This document shows, in pieces, positions 11,258 through 20,363 of a stretch of DNA of 64,000 nucleotides. Below the pieces are notes generated by a model that searched no databases, was not told where the DNA came from, and saw only the letters and a program-made list of their open reading frames with translations. The first letter of the stretch is position 1. The number at the start of each line of letters is the position of its first letter. Source of the stretch: UMGS1696 sp963642885. GTDB lineage: Bacteria; Bacillota; Clostridia; Oscillospirales; CAG-272. The position numbers were made by a program, and so were the translations under genes. The stretch spans positions 16,329-80,328 of the forward strand of contig CAVIJI010000007.1 of assembly GCA_963642885.1 (NCBI GenBank), given 5' to 3'.

Positions 11258-12439
11258 ATGAAAAGACTTTTTACTTCCGAATCCGTAACCGAAGGACATC
11301 CCGACAAAATCTGCGACCAGATTTCCGACCGAATTCTCGATGAAATGCTGAAAAACGACCCTATGTCACGTGTTGCATGCGAGACCTGCTGTACGACCGG
11401 TCTTGTAATGGTTATGGGTGAAATCACAACCAACAGCTATGTCGATATTCAGTCCATTGTTCGCAATACCGTACTCAATATCGGTTATGACCGTGCTAAA
11501 TACGGCTTCGACGGCTCTACCTGCGCCGTCATTAACTCGATTCACGAGCAGTCACCCGATATCGCACTCGGCGTCGACAACTCCCTTGAATCAAAGGAAG
11601 GAATCGAAGCGGACGAGTTCAGCACAGGTGCAGGCGACCAGGGCTTAATGTTCGGCTATGCCTGCGACGAAACTCCGGAACTGATGCCCCTTCCGATTTC
11701 ACTCGCACACAAGATGGCGAAAAGACTTACGGACGTTCGCAAAAACGGAACCTTATCATACCTCAGACCGGACGGAAAGACTCAGGTAACGGTCGAATAT
11801 GACAACAACAAGCCTATACGTATAGACACCATCGTTGTTTCAAGCCAGCACGACCCCGATGTTTCGCTCGATAAGATACGCGATGATATCATTCACGAGG
11901 TTATCTACCCTACACTTCCCGAGGATATGCTCGATGACGACACGAAAATTTACGTAAATCCTACGGGAAGATTCGTAATCGGCGGCCCTATGGGAGACAG
12001 CGGACTTACGGGAAGAAAAATCATCGTCGATACATACGGTGGTTACTCACGTCACGGCGGCGGCGCGTTCTCCGGTAAAGACCCGACAAAGGTTGACAGA
12101 AGCGCATCGTATATGGCTCGTTATATCGCGAAAAATGTGGTAGCGTCGGGCATCGCCAATCGCTGCGAGGTTCAGATTGCTTATGCTATCGGCGTAGCTC
12201 ACCCCGTATCCGTTCTTCTCGACACATTCGGCACGGGTAAGGTTGATGACTCGGTTCTCGCCGATTTCGTTCGTGAAAAAATCGATATGCGCCCTGCGGC
12301 TATAATCAAGCGCTTTGATCTTCGCAGACCTATTTACGGTGATCTGGCAGCATACGGTCACATGGGCCGTGAAGACCTGAATGTTCCGTGGGAAGCACGC
12401 GATTTCGCAGAGGAAATTAAAACCGCATTTAACTTCTAA
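11258..12439 (+). CDS. metK: S-adenosylmethionine synthetase
   Basis: Makes SAM from methionine and ATP in the cytosol; 393 residues, the normal length. The ATP/methionine site motif SEGHPDKICDQISD is near the N terminus (quoted as EGHPDKICDQ). The signature GAGDQGLMFGYA is in the middle and the P-loop-like GGGAFSGKDPTKVDRS later (quoted as GGGAFSGKD). The ATG follows GAAAGGA. Expression should be controlled by the S-box riboswitch, so synthesis falls when SAM is abundant. It is monocistronic, with its own promoter and terminator. Confidence 0.98.
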   Translation: MKRLFTSESVTEGHPDKICDQISDRILDEMLKNDPMSRVACETCCTTGLVMVMGEITTNSYVDIQSIVRNTVLNIGYDRAKYGFDGSTCAVINSIHEQSPDIALGVDNSLESKEGIEADEFSTGAGDQGLMFGYACDETPELMPLPISLAHKMAKRLTDVRKNGTLSYLRPDGKTQVTVEYDNNKPIRIDTIVVSSQHDPDVSLDKIRDDIIHEVIYPTLPEDMLDDDTKIYVNPTGRFVIGGPMGDSGLTGRKIIVDTYGGYSRHGGGAFSGKDPTKVDRSASYMARYIAKNVVASGIANRCEVQIAYAIGVAHPVSVLLDTFGTGKVDDSVLADFVREKIDMRPAAIIKRFDLRRPIYGDLAAYGHMGREDLNVPWEARDFAEEIKTAFNF

Positions 12440-12467
12440 TCGGCCCGACATATAATTTATATACTTC

Positions 12468-12502
12468 AAACGTGATTTTTACATACAAAAATCACGTTTT
12501 CT
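12468..12502 (+). terminator. Terminator after metK
   Basis: AAACGTGATTTTT / AAAAATCACGTTT stem with a 6-nt loop, followed by TCTATT. It ends the metK transcript just before the assembly gap. Confidence 0.85.
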
Positions 12503-12509
12503 ATTGACA

Positions 12510-12519
12510 NNNNNNNNNN
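12510..12519. other. Assembly gap of ten N
   Basis: Exactly ten N, so the true gap size is probably unknown. A TTGACA (12504-12509) abuts the gap, so the promoter of the following lipoprotein gene may run into it. Confidence 0.95.
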
Positions 12520-12655
12520 GCACATAACTATTTTTGTAGTCTTTTTCTAATGTGCGTTATGACAGTTAAATATGATATTATAAGTCTCCGAAAATAGTTG
12601 GAGAGCGTCTCTGATCGGATTTTGAAATCGACGTCTCCACGCAGAAAGGATTTTT

Positions 12656-14155
12656 ATGAAAAAGTTAACCGCATTATCCCTGGCATTAATCCTGCTCGCA
12701 TTGTCCGTTGTATCGTGTTCGGATTCCACATCGAACAGCGATGCGGAAAGCGACACCGCCGCACAGGAAACAGTCGTTTCCGCATCGGCTGATACGGAGG
12801 CCGAAACCGAGGAAGCCGAGCCAACCGTTACAGACATAGTAAAGGAAAAATACGGATCATACGATTATGAAGGATACGAATATAAAGTTCTCGCTCCCGC
12901 TCCCGGCTCACACATGTACGGTGAGGTCGGCGCGGATGTAAACGAGGTATGGGTTGAGGAGGCTGACGGAACACCTCTCAACGATGCGTTGTTCAACCGT
13001 AATCTCGCTACCGAGGATTTAATCAACATTACCGTTACTCCTATCTACAACAGCAGCGGAGACATAGCAACCACGGTTAAGAACGATATCACCGCAGGCG
13101 CTACCGAATACGACACGGTTTTGAACGGTATGTCCACAATAGGCTCGCAGGCACAAAACGGTATGTACCTGAATCTCATGAACTATCTCGACACGACAAA
13201 CTCGTGGTGGGATAAAAATATCGTCGACACATTCACTCTGTTTAAATCCAAATTATACTGGATAAGCGGCGACATAAACGTATTCGATGACTTTGCCGTT
13301 GAAGTTCTCTTTACCAACAAGTCCATACTCGAGCAAAACGGCTTTGAAATCCCTTATCAGGATGTAATCGAAGGTAAATGGACCATTGAAAAAATGTACC
13401 AGCTCTGCAGTGCGTGCGAACGTGACCTGAACGGTGATGGGGAAATGGTAGTCGGCGAGGACGTTATAGGCCATGTCGAAGGAAACGACCACGTTAAGCA
13501 CTGGATATACGCTATGGGTGAGAAATCGCTCGATATCGACAGCGAAGGCAACCTTGTAATCAATCTGCTTAACGAAAGTCAGATTAACGCCGTAGATGTT
13601 CTTTACAACTACATGGTTGAAAAACAGATGACATACACCGCATCATGGACGGAATTCTTCAAGGGTGACATTCTGTTCTGCGGAAACATGCTCGGCCCGA
13701 TAAACTCGCTTCGTGACATGGAAGACGACTTCGGTGTACTTCCCATGGCAAAGAGAAACGAAGAACAGGAAAACTACGGCAACTACGTATCAAACGGCTG
13801 GACAACAGCCTACGCTATTCCCATGACGAACCCCGATCCCACAAGAACAGGTATTATTCTCGAGGTTCTCTGCGGATTCTCAACCGATACACTCCGTTCT
13901 GCACTCTATGACGTACTTTTCGCAGCTAAGCTCGTACGTGACAACGACTCCGTTGAAATGCTCAACATAATTTTCGATACCAAGTCATATGACTGGGCGG
14001 TAGACTTCTCATGGGGCGGAACATTCGGAAGCTCATACAACAGCGTATATAACAAGAAAGAAAACAGCTATGTATCCACGGTAAACAAGACATTGAAGGC
14101 CGCTACAAAATCTCTCGATAAGGTTATCACGGCATTCTCCGAACTGGAATACTGA
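12656..14155 (+). CDS. Orphan extracellular solute-binding lipoprotein
   Basis: 499-residue secreted lipoprotein. The signal peptide ends in the lipobox LSVVSC with Cys21. A ~35-residue acidic Ala/Glu/Thr linker follows, then a periplasmic-binding-protein-like body. The body shows the pattern of family 1 extracellular solute-binding proteins: NDALFNRNLATEDLINI, ITAGATEYDTVLNG, GKWTIEKMYQL and DPTRTGIILEVLCGF, ending in a helix with lysines. A distant relative is encoded at 58643-60205 and a decayed third copy at 41925-42159. No permease or ATPase gene is next to it, so it either uses a transporter encoded elsewhere or has another surface role. The substrate is unknown; sugars are usual in the family, but that is inference. 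Confidence 0.85.
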   Translation: MKKLTALSLALILLALSVVSCSDSTSNSDAESDTAAQETVVSASADTEAETEEAEPTVTDIVKEKYGSYDYEGYEYKVLAPAPGSHMYGEVGADVNEVWVEEADGTPLNDALFNRNLATEDLINITVTPIYNSSGDIATTVKNDITAGATEYDTVLNGMSTIGSQAQNGMYLNLMNYLDTTNSWWDKNIVDTFTLFKSKLYWISGDINVFDDFAVEVLFTNKSILEQNGFEIPYQDVIEGKWTIEKMYQLCSACERDLNGDGEMVVGEDVIGHVEGNDHVKHWIYAMGEKSLDIDSEGNLVINLLNESQINAVDVLYNYMVEKQMTYTASWTEFFKGDILFCGNMLGPINSLRDMEDDFGVLPMAKRNEEQENYGNYVSNGWTTAYAIPMTNPDPTRTGIILEVLCGFSTDTLRSALYDVLFAAKLVRDNDSVEMLNIIFDTKSYDWAVDFSWGGTFGSSYNSVYNKKENSYVSTVNKTLKAATKSLDKVITAFSELEY

Positions 14156-14177
14156 TACAATCTGTTAGGCTGTAAAT

Positions 14178-14229
14178 ACTGCCGTCCGTTAAACACGGTC
14201 ATCCGTGTTTGAAGGGCGGCAGTGTTTTA
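14178..14229 (+). terminator. Terminator after the lipoprotein gene
   Basis: Outer stem ACTGCCGTCC / GGGCGGCAGT and inner stem AAACACGG / TCCGTGTTT, followed by GTTTTATTTG. It overlaps the region just upstream of the recD2 promoter. Confidence 0.82.
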
Positions 14230-14230
14230 T

Positions 14231-14259
14231 TTGACTTTTCGCCCCTTTTGCGGTATAAT
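14231..14259 (+). promoter_or_regulatory. Promoter of recD2
   Basis: TTGACT (14231-14236), 17-bp spacer, TATAAT (14254-14259); about 40 bp before the GTG start. Confidence 0.8.
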
Positions 14260-14299
14260 AAATAGACTTAAGGATGCGAGAAGGAGGGCGGAAAGAGCT

Positions 14300-16570
14300 G
14301 TGAACGAAGTCGACGGCGTAAACGTAGTAACGGACGAATATGAATCTATAGCCGGCATAGTGGATTCGATTATTTTTCAAAACGAAGAAAACGGCTATGT
14401 TGTTTTCGAAATGGAAGACACAGAAGGATACCCCGTAACCGTTAAGGGCACAATTCCGTACCTTGCCGAAGGCGACAAGCTGACCGTTACGGGAAAATGG
14501 GTCAACCATAAGACCTACGGAAAGCAGTTTGATGCTCAGGCATACGAAAAAACTCTCCCCGCCGAAGAAAGCGACATCTTGCGGTATCTCGCATCGGGTG
14601 CGGTTAAAGGAATCGGCCCGAAAACAGCACAGAAAATAGTCGAACAGTTCGGCACCGACTCATTCAAGGTTATAGAGGAACATCCCGACTGGCTCGCCGA
14701 AATACCGGGAATCACACGCAAGAAAGCCGAAAGTATTAACGAAAACTTTAAATCCATTTCCGGCGCACGTGCAGTGATGATGTTCTGCCGTGATCTGTTC
14801 ACCCCTCAGACCGCAATGAAAATATACAAGAAGTGGGGTTCCTCCGCCGTCGAAAAGATACGCATGAATCCTTACAGACTATGCGAGGATTTCAGAGGTA
14901 TATCGTTCACTCGCGCTGACGGTATCGCCATGAACATGGGACTTGACCCGTCGTCACCGGAGAGAATTATTCACGGAGCCGTTTATGTTCTTCGTGCCGA
15001 AGCGGCGAGATCGGGACACACCTGCCTTCCGCTTGATGATCTTATTCGCTGCACCTGTGACTTGCTTTTCGAAGGAAAAGCCGAAAAAAAAGAGTATATC
15101 GCGTCATGCATCGAGGATGCCCTGACTAAGCTGACACTTATCCCCGTAAAAAAAGGCGGAATAAGGTATATTTACGAGCCGAGAACATATACAGCCGAGC
15201 TGTATATTGCCGAAAAGCTGAAAAAAATCAGTGCTCTCTGTCCTAAAATCAGTATAAACGATGCCCGACTTATGATCGAAAAATGCGAGGCACAATCGGG
15301 AATAAAGTATGCCGAAGCACAAAGACAGGCACTTTTTACGGCAATGTCCGAAGGCGTAATGATTCTGACGGGCGGTCCCGGCACAGGTAAAACCACTATT
15401 ATAAAAGGGCTTATATCCATATTTACTTCATTGGATTTTGAGGTCGCACTTGCCGCTCCGACGGGAAGGGCGGCTAAACGCATGAGTGAAGCAACATCTC
15501 ACGAGGCGAAAACCATACATCGTTTGCTTGAAATGGATGCCGCATCGGATATTGAGGGCGGAGCGAAATTCCTGCGTGACGAAAACAACACTCTCGATGC
15601 CGATGCGGTCATCATTGACGAGGCGTCCATGATTGATATCTACCTTATGGACTCCCTCCTTAAAGCGATAAAGAACGGCTCACGCCTTATTCTGATCGGA
15701 GACTCGGATCAGCTCCCGTCGGTAGGATGCGGAAATGTTCTGCGTGATATAATAGATTCAGGCGTGTATCCGACGGTTATGCTGAGCGAAATATTCCGTC
15801 AGTCGCAAAGCAGTCTCATAATAACAAACGCACACCGCATCAACGAAGGCACGGCTCCGATACTCGATAAGCGCGGGGCGGACTCGGATTTTTTCTTCCT
15901 GCCGCGTGAATCGGAGGAAAGCATTGCCATGACCGTCACGGATCTCGTTTGCAACAGACTTCCGAAAAGCTACGGTGAGGATATTATAACGAAAACTCAG
16001 GTCATAACTCCCTCGCGAAAGGGCCTTTCCGGAACCGACAATCTCAATGCCATGATTCAGTCGGTTCTGAATCCTCCCGCTCAGGGTAAAAAAGAAAAAA
16101 AATATCGCGACGTTGTTTTCCGTGTCGGCGACAGAATAATGCAGACAAAAAACAACTACACGATAGAGTGGGAGTGTGACGACGGTAAAAGAGGCATGGG
16201 TATATACAACGGTGACATCGGGGTAATAAACTCCATCGATACCGACGAGAATACGCTTGAAGTTCAATTCGACGACAGACGCTGTACGCTCGATTTTACC
16301 GCTCTTGATGAAATAGACCATGCGTATGCCATAACGGTACACAAAAGCCAGGGAAGCGAATATAATGCGGTTGTAATACCGCTATACAATTGTGCTCCCA
16401 TGCTGCTTTCACGCAATCTCATATATACCGCCGTTACGCGCGGCGCTCGTATGGTGATTCTGGTAGGCAAGCTGTCCGTACTGAACACCATGATACAAAA
16501 CGACCGCCATATCGCAAGATGTACGATGCTGAAGGATTTTATCATAAAGCTGAGCGGTGAACCGCTGTAA
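14300..16570 (+). CDS. recD2: ATP-dependent DNA helicase RecD2 (YrrC type)
   Basis: Superfamily 1B 5'-3' DNA helicase found outside RecBCD, 756 residues from this start. An N-terminal OB-like region is followed by helix-hairpin-helix motifs (VKGIGPKTAQKIVEQFG and IPGITRKKAESI). Then comes the helicase core: Walker A GGPGTGKTT with K364, Walker B VIIDEASMID, GDSDQLPSVG, and motif VI-like AYAITVHKSQGSEY. The GTG at 14300 is chosen because AAGGAGG (14281-14287) fits it; the longer open frame to 14222 runs back into the promoter and terminator. In Bacillus and Deinococcus the family acts in DNA repair and fork maintenance. A bidirectional terminator separates it from the opposing MarR gene. Confidence 0.93.
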   Translation: MNEVDGVNVVTDEYESIAGIVDSIIFQNEENGYVVFEMEDTEGYPVTVKGTIPYLAEGDKLTVTGKWVNHKTYGKQFDAQAYEKTLPAEESDILRYLASGAVKGIGPKTAQKIVEQFGTDSFKVIEEHPDWLAEIPGITRKKAESINENFKSISGARAVMMFCRDLFTPQTAMKIYKKWGSSAVEKIRMNPYRLCEDFRGISFTRADGIAMNMGLDPSSPERIIHGAVYVLRAEAARSGHTCLPLDDLIRCTCDLLFEGKAEKKEYIASCIEDALTKLTLIPVKKGGIRYIYEPRTYTAELYIAEKLKKISALCPKISINDARLMIEKCEAQSGIKYAEAQRQALFTAMSEGVMILTGGPGTGKTTIIKGLISIFTSLDFEVALAAPTGRAAKRMSEATSHEAKTIHRLLEMDAASDIEGGAKFLRDENNTLDADAVIIDEASMIDIYLMDSLLKAIKNGSRLILIGDSDQLPSVGCGNVLRDIIDSGVYPTVMLSEIFRQSQSSLIITNAHRINEGTAPILDKRGADSDFFFLPRESEESIAMTVTDLVCNRLPKSYGEDIITKTQVITPSRKGLSGTDNLNAMIQSVLNPPAQGKKEKKYRDVVFRVGDRIMQTKNNYTIEWECDDGKRGMGIYNGDIGVINSIDTDENTLEVQFDDRRCTLDFTALDEIDHAYAITVHKSQGSEYNAVVIPLYNCAPMLLSRNLIYTAVTRGARMVILVGKLSVLNTMIQNDRHIARCTMLKDFIIKLSGEPL

Positions 16571-16582
16571 TAATTTAACACA

Positions 16583-16632
16583 AAAAGAACATGCCGTGAT
16601 ATGTCTGTGCATATCAACAGCATGTTCTTTTC
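16583..16632. terminator. Bidirectional terminator between recD2 and the marR-like gene
   Basis: Stem AAAAGAACATGC / GCATGTTCTTTT with inner stem TGATATG / CATATCA. T-runs exist on both strands, so it can end both converging transcripts. Confidence 0.88.
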
Positions 16633-16633
16633 T

Positions 16634-17098
16634 TTATTCTTCAGCTTGTTTTCTGTATTTCATAATGATTTCGGCAAGTCTGTTTACGCAATTGCGTACA
16701 TCTCTCTTTTCGTCATCATCGCAATGGCCGACCATCCTGATAAGCTCTTCGATTATCAGCTTTTTCAGCCGCTCGAAATATTGCTCGCCGAGCGGCGTAA
16801 TCGACAGTCTCACCTGTCTGTGATTCTTCTCATCATCTACACGAACGACATGTCCCTTTCGCTCGTGCATGTCCACAAGCCGTGTAAACTGCTGCTTGGT
16901 TATGTTTACCCTTTTGGCACACTCGGACATCGTAAACAGTCTGTCCTTGTTTTCGCTCAGGATTTCAAGTAAATAAAAGCTGTGCGAATGAATCCTGATG
17001 TCGTTTTCGACTATTATATGCCTTCGTATCAGCCCGTAATATTCAAGCATGAATAAGAGACAGTCGTTTGCGACTTCCCTTTCAAATAAATCCTCCAA
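16634..17098 (-). CDS. MarR-family transcriptional regulator
   Basis: 154-residue winged-helix repressor-like protein. The DNA-binding part reads FTMSECAKRVNITKQQFTRLVDMHERKGHV followed by the wing DEKNHRQVRLSITPLGEQYF (given in parts), flanked by dimerisation helices at both ends. Translation appears to begin at TTG (complement of 17096-17098), only 3 nt after the stop of the upstream membrane-protein gene, with GGGGGA as ribosome site. The two genes therefore form a tight operon. MarR proteins often control neighbouring genes in response to small ligands. The paired membrane protein and the gene's own operon are the obvious targets, but no operator was identified. Confidence 0.88.
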   Translation of the reverse strand: MEDLFEREVANDCLLFMLEYYGLIRRHIIVENDIRIHSHSFYLLEILSENKDRLFTMSECAKRVNITKQQFTRLVDMHERKGHVVRVDDEKNHRQVRLSITPLGEQYFERLKKLIIEELIRMVGHCDDDEKRDVRNCVNRLAEIIMKYRKQAEE

Positions 17099-17101
17099 TT
17101 G

Positions 17102-17707
17102 TCATTCCCCCGAACCGTCACCGATTATTATGTCAAATACCTTTTGTACCAAAAGACCGAAAATGAACAAGAGCCATGTGTATTTCCATCCGCCGACTGT
17201 CAGTCCTACGGCAAAATATATTATCAATATTATACGCCACAGCATGGACGGAACATTCCGTTTCAGAAGCTTATTCAAGGATTCACCTTTGTTGTACTTC
17301 TTAACCATGTCCATAATAGTCTGTCCTATGGAAGCCCATATGAAGATTAACCATGTGAGACGCCATCCGCCGAAAATAATGGAAAAAGCAAGGTAAGCGA
17401 AAACCACAAGCATCCACAAGGCAGAGCAAATTTTATCGATGTGTTTTTCGTTCTGCTTGTAGTTTTCACGGTTGCGCCGTCCTCTGCTCTCGTCTTCCGT
17501 AAGCGGGAGCGAGTCAAGCATTTTCTTTATATCGTCGACGTTCTTCAAAACGTCGCGGTATGCGTTAAGCTCACTCATACCCGCGTGTACACGCTCATTG
17601 TAGCCTTTTTCTATCTCTTCCGTAAGGCTGTCGCATACAGCAGCGGCCGACGCGCTTCCCGCATCATCACAAAGCTCCTTAATTTTCCGCTTGATTTCTC
17701 TATCCAA
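17102..17707 (-). CDS. Membrane protein with cytoplasmic N-terminal helical domain, function unknown
   Basis: 201 residues. The first ~85 are charged and helical (KRKIKELCDDAG, EEIEKGYNERVHAGMSELNAYRDVL), resembling the N-terminal domain of DUF1700/permease-prefix type proteins. Four hydrophobic segments follow (about residues 95-110, 115-130, 155-170 and 175-195). The two pairs look like an internal duplication: IIFGGWRLTWLIFIW and LTVGGWKYTWLLFIF. The start is TTG at 17707 with AAAGGAG six bases upstream. The gene sits directly before the MarR-like gene and is co-transcribed with it. No enzymatic motif is visible. Confidence 0.8.
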   Translation of the reverse strand: MDREIKRKIKELCDDAGSASAAAVCDSLTEEIEKGYNERVHAGMSELNAYRDVLKNVDDIKKMLDSLPLTEDESRGRRNRENYKQNEKHIDKICSALWMLVVFAYLAFSIIFGGWRLTWLIFIWASIGQTIMDMVKKYNKGESLNKLLKRNVPSMLWRIILIIYFAVGLTVGGWKYTWLLFIFGLLVQKVFDIIIGDGSGE

Positions 17708-17831
17708 TATCTACTCCTTTAACGAATTCTCGCGAGGGTCCGATTAAAATTATCTTTTTGCAGCCTGCTTTTTGATACGGTTGCCGTCCCGTCACTGACG
17801 CGGCGGTATTCCCCACTATACAGCTATAATA

Positions 17832-17847
17832 TATCCGCCGACATCAG
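17832..17847 (-). repeat. 16-bp dispersed repeat overlapping a stop codon (copy 1)
   Basis: TATCCGCCGACATCAG; the same 16 bases occur at 57506-57521. In both places the TGA stop codon of an unrelated minus-strand gene lies at the same position inside the repeat. Confidence 0.8.
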
Positions 17848-19625
17848 CCCGCAAGGCTCGCGGACTTCCACATCAGTCCGTAGTCATCGTATACGTACGT
17901 GTCGTCCGGCAGGAACAGCGCATCCTCCGCGTTGACATCACCGCTTCCTACCCTCATCGATGAGTTGTACTTGCCGCGGTATACGGCAACGTGAACATGC
18001 TTGCCGCTCGCAATTCCGTAATCTCCCGAATCGTAGAAGTACTCGCCCTGCGTCAATGCACGACCGATATATATATCGGAAATATCGTTGTCATGCATGA
18101 AGCATAACGTCATGTAGTCATAACTTCCGTCCGCATATCTTACCTTATCCGTGCTCTCAATCCATACCGCGTTGCACGCTGTCTCTGTGGCGTTGATCGC
18201 AACAACCTTCGCGTTGAACGGTGAGTAAACCGCTCTTTCGGCAGGCTGTATGTCAAGCGCGTTCTGGTTGCCGTGTGAGTAATCGTCATACGCACCCTGA
18301 GTTACGAGAAGGGATTTCGCTACGAAAACAGCCATTTCTTCACCTGAGGAGTTCATTGTGCCCTCTCGGGTGAATTCCCACGATATCTCCGAACCGCCGA
18401 GCACTATTCCCGTGCCGTTTGCCACTCCGCCGTTCGTACCGAGCGTGAGCTTGCCGGACGCGGATTCTATCTTCCATGTTCCGTCGGCAGAGCCGATTAT
18501 GTTGAATTCAAGCGCGTTTGAACCTGTGGATTGGTACAGCCCTATTTCCTTCGACGAATAGTTTTTATTGACTCCGAGGACTCTGCCGTAACCGTTTCGT
18601 GATGACGCGGCGTATATGTAGTATGTGCCTCTTTCGGTTCGCTCTATTCTGAAGGTCTGAGTTATGTCGTCACTTGCGTCCCACAGCGTCACTCCGACTC
18701 CCTCGTAGTCGCTGTTCATTCCCGACGAGGCAACATTCAACAGCTTTCCGCTTCCGACAGCTTTAATCTTGTAGTAACCGTTGGGAACAATCCAGCTTGT
18801 ATCGTAGCCGACGGCATCAAGATAGTTCTTCACCTCGGATGTCTGTCTGTTCCAGAGAAGAAACACAGCGTCGCTGTAGCTTATCTCGCCTTTTTCAACC
18901 AAAATATCCGAATATACTCTGTCCGATTCCTTTACGGTTGCACGCAGCGTGTTGTACATCGCCGACACCGCTCCCGCTCTTGTCAACGGTTCGTCCTTCT
19001 CCGTAACGCAAATACCTATGCTTCTTGCGTAATCCGCCGCCATATAGTATGTATAATCTCCCGCGCCGATTCGATAACCGAGAGCATACAGCATGTAGCT
19101 CATGAATCTTTCCGTGGATTCACCGAGCTGCGGTTCGAACTTGAGATTGCTGTAGTCCTGCGCTCCGTCTATAAGGTCGTCGAGCAAGCCGCAATTGTAA
19201 ACGTAGCCAACATAATCGGATGCCCACTCGGGCACGTCGACAAACGGATGCTTGTAATGCACAAGCAATGCTTCATCCTCCGCACCGAGCAGTCTTACCG
19301 CGAAAACCGCGGACTCCACTCGGTTAAGACCTCTTTCAAGCGAAAATTCAACGCCGCCGTTTATGTCCGTACCGTCACCCGATATAAATCCGAGATAGTA
19401 CAGTCTCATCGCCGCGTCGTTTGCGTCAAGCTCCGTTCCCGCCTTTATAACGGAACCGAGCTTGTTTTTAAGTGAGTTTTCAAGGCGTTCCTCTATGGTG
19501 TCGCCTTTAATGTAGCTATATGAATCGAAAATGCCGAACGCGCCTGCTTCCACCGAAGCCGTAACCGCTGTTGTCAATGCAAACAAAAGTGCGGCAATTC
19601 TTTTTATACATGAATTCCTTCGCAT
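17844..19625 (-). CDS. Secreted M23-type metallopeptidase with SLH-like and ricin-like regions
   Basis: 593-residue exported protein. An N-terminal signal segment is followed by S-layer-homology-like repeats, for example LLVHYKHPFVDVPEWASDYV and YVYNCGLLDD, which would tether it to the wall. The middle (about 275-425) looks like a beta-trefoil/ricin-type carbohydrate-binding region (NGYYKIKAVGSGKLLNVASSG, then IYAASSRNGYGRVLGV). The C terminus is LytM/M23-like with H451 and D458 in HGNQNALD and the HxH pair H543/H545 in GKHVHVAVYRG. These match the zinc ligands and catalytic His of the family. It probably cleaves or binds peptidoglycan. A possible -10 TATAAT (complement of 19664-19669) has its -35 region inside the assembly gap. 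Domain limits are approximate. Confidence 0.85.
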   Translation of the reverse strand: MRRNSCIKRIAALLFALTTAVTASVEAGAFGIFDSYSYIKGDTIEERLENSLKNKLGSVIKAGTELDANDAAMRLYYLGFISGDGTDINGGVEFSLERGLNRVESAVFAVRLLGAEDEALLVHYKHPFVDVPEWASDYVGYVYNCGLLDDLIDGAQDYSNLKFEPQLGESTERFMSYMLYALGYRIGAGDYTYYMAADYARSIGICVTEKDEPLTRAGAVSAMYNTLRATVKESDRVYSDILVEKGEISYSDAVFLLWNRQTSEVKNYLDAVGYDTSWIVPNGYYKIKAVGSGKLLNVASSGMNSDYEGVGVTLWDASDDITQTFRIERTERGTYYIYAASSRNGYGRVLGVNKNYSSKEIGLYQSTGSNALEFNIIGSADGTWKIESASGKLTLGTNGGVANGTGIVLGGSEISWEFTREGTMNSSGEEMAVFVAKSLLVTQGAYDDYSHGNQNALDIQPAERAVYSPFNAKVVAINATETACNAVWIESTDKVRYADGSYDYMTLCFMHDNDISDIYIGRALTQGEYFYDSGDYGIASGKHVHVAVYRGKYNSSMRVGSGDVNAEDALFLPDDTYVYDDYGLMWKSASLAG

Positions 19626-19682
19626 CGTATTTCCTTACAATAAAAAAAATATACCCAATTTTTATTATAACCCAAAATATAT

Positions 19683-19692
19683 NNNNNNNNNN
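19683..19692. other. Assembly gap of ten N
   Basis: Exactly ten N between the divergent starts of the M23 peptidase gene and the zinc-ribbon protein gene. It removes the expected -35 region of the minus-strand promoter. Confidence 0.95.
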
Positions 19693-19766
19693 CAATGAAT
19701 ATACGCAAAATACATTGGGTTAATCATAATTTAATCTTTCTCACGCTTTTATCATTTCAATATATA

Positions 19767-19795
19767 TTGACAATTATTTCGATATATGATATACT
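19767..19795 (+). promoter_or_regulatory. Promoter of the zinc-ribbon membrane protein gene
   Basis: TTGACA (19767-19772), 17-bp spacer, TATACT (19790-19795). Confidence 0.82.
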
Positions 19796-19846
19796 TAATT
19801 AACAATAAAGAATCATACTTTATGTATTTATTTTGGGAGGTTTAAA

Positions 19847-20281
19847 ATGAAATTCTGTCCTAATTGTCGTTTGACATTCGACGATTCCGCAAACAATTGT
19901 CCGCAGTGCAATGCTCCTCTTATGTCCGTTCCGAATGCCGCCCCCTCGACGGATCACACAGCCGAATTCAGTCCCGCTGACATTTCCGAAAATAAGGTAC
20001 TCGCCATGATTCCGTATCTTTTCGGATGGATCGGTATCATTATCGTCCTTCTCGCAAGCGGCAACTCTCCCTACGCCTTCTTCCACGTTAAGCAGGCTTT
20101 GAAGATTCAGGTTATATCGGCTATTTCGTGCCTTCTTGTGATTATTCCCTTCATCGGATGGTTCGTTATGGGTGTGTGGGGCATTATAACGCTTGTTATC
20201 AATATTATCTGCTTTGTTAAAGTATGCAAAAACAAAGCAGAGGAACCTCCGATTATATCAAGCTTCGGATTCCTCAAATAA
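19847..20281 (+). CDS. Zinc-ribbon membrane protein (DUF4870/Tic20-like)
   Basis: 144 residues. An N-terminal zinc ribbon CPNC...CPQC (residues 4-22) is followed by a polar linker and three hydrophobic segments: YLFGWIGIIIVLLASG, a second around SCLLVIIPFIGWFVMGVWG, and a third VINIICFVKVC. The patch SPYAFFHVKQALKIQ is typical of DUF4870-like proteins. It has its own promoter and a terminator shared with the opposing gene. The function of this family is not established; a membrane-associated regulatory or scaffolding role is only a guess. Confidence 0.85.
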   Translation: MKFCPNCRLTFDDSANNCPQCNAPLMSVPNAAPSTDHTAEFSPADISENKVLAMIPYLFGWIGIIIVLLASGNSPYAFFHVKQALKIQVISAISCLLVIIPFIGWFVMGVWGIITLVINIICFVKVCKNKAEEPPIISSFGFLK

Positions 20282-20295
20282 TTAATAGTTTTACG

Positions 20296-20324
20296 AAAAA
20301 AAGAAGCCCTCGGGCTTCTTTTTT
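20296..20324. terminator. Bidirectional terminator
   Basis: AAGAAGCCC / GGGCTTCTT stem with A-run before and T-run after. It serves both the plus-strand zinc-ribbon gene and the minus-strand PpiC-like gene. Confidence 0.9.
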
Positions 20325-20363
20325 ATGCTTAAAATAAGCTTTTACGCCTAATTCGATTTGTCA

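Noticed and set aside
12504..12532. Promoter across the first N gap
   Set aside because: TTGACA abuts the gap, but the true gap length is unknown, so spacing to any -10 cannot be judged.
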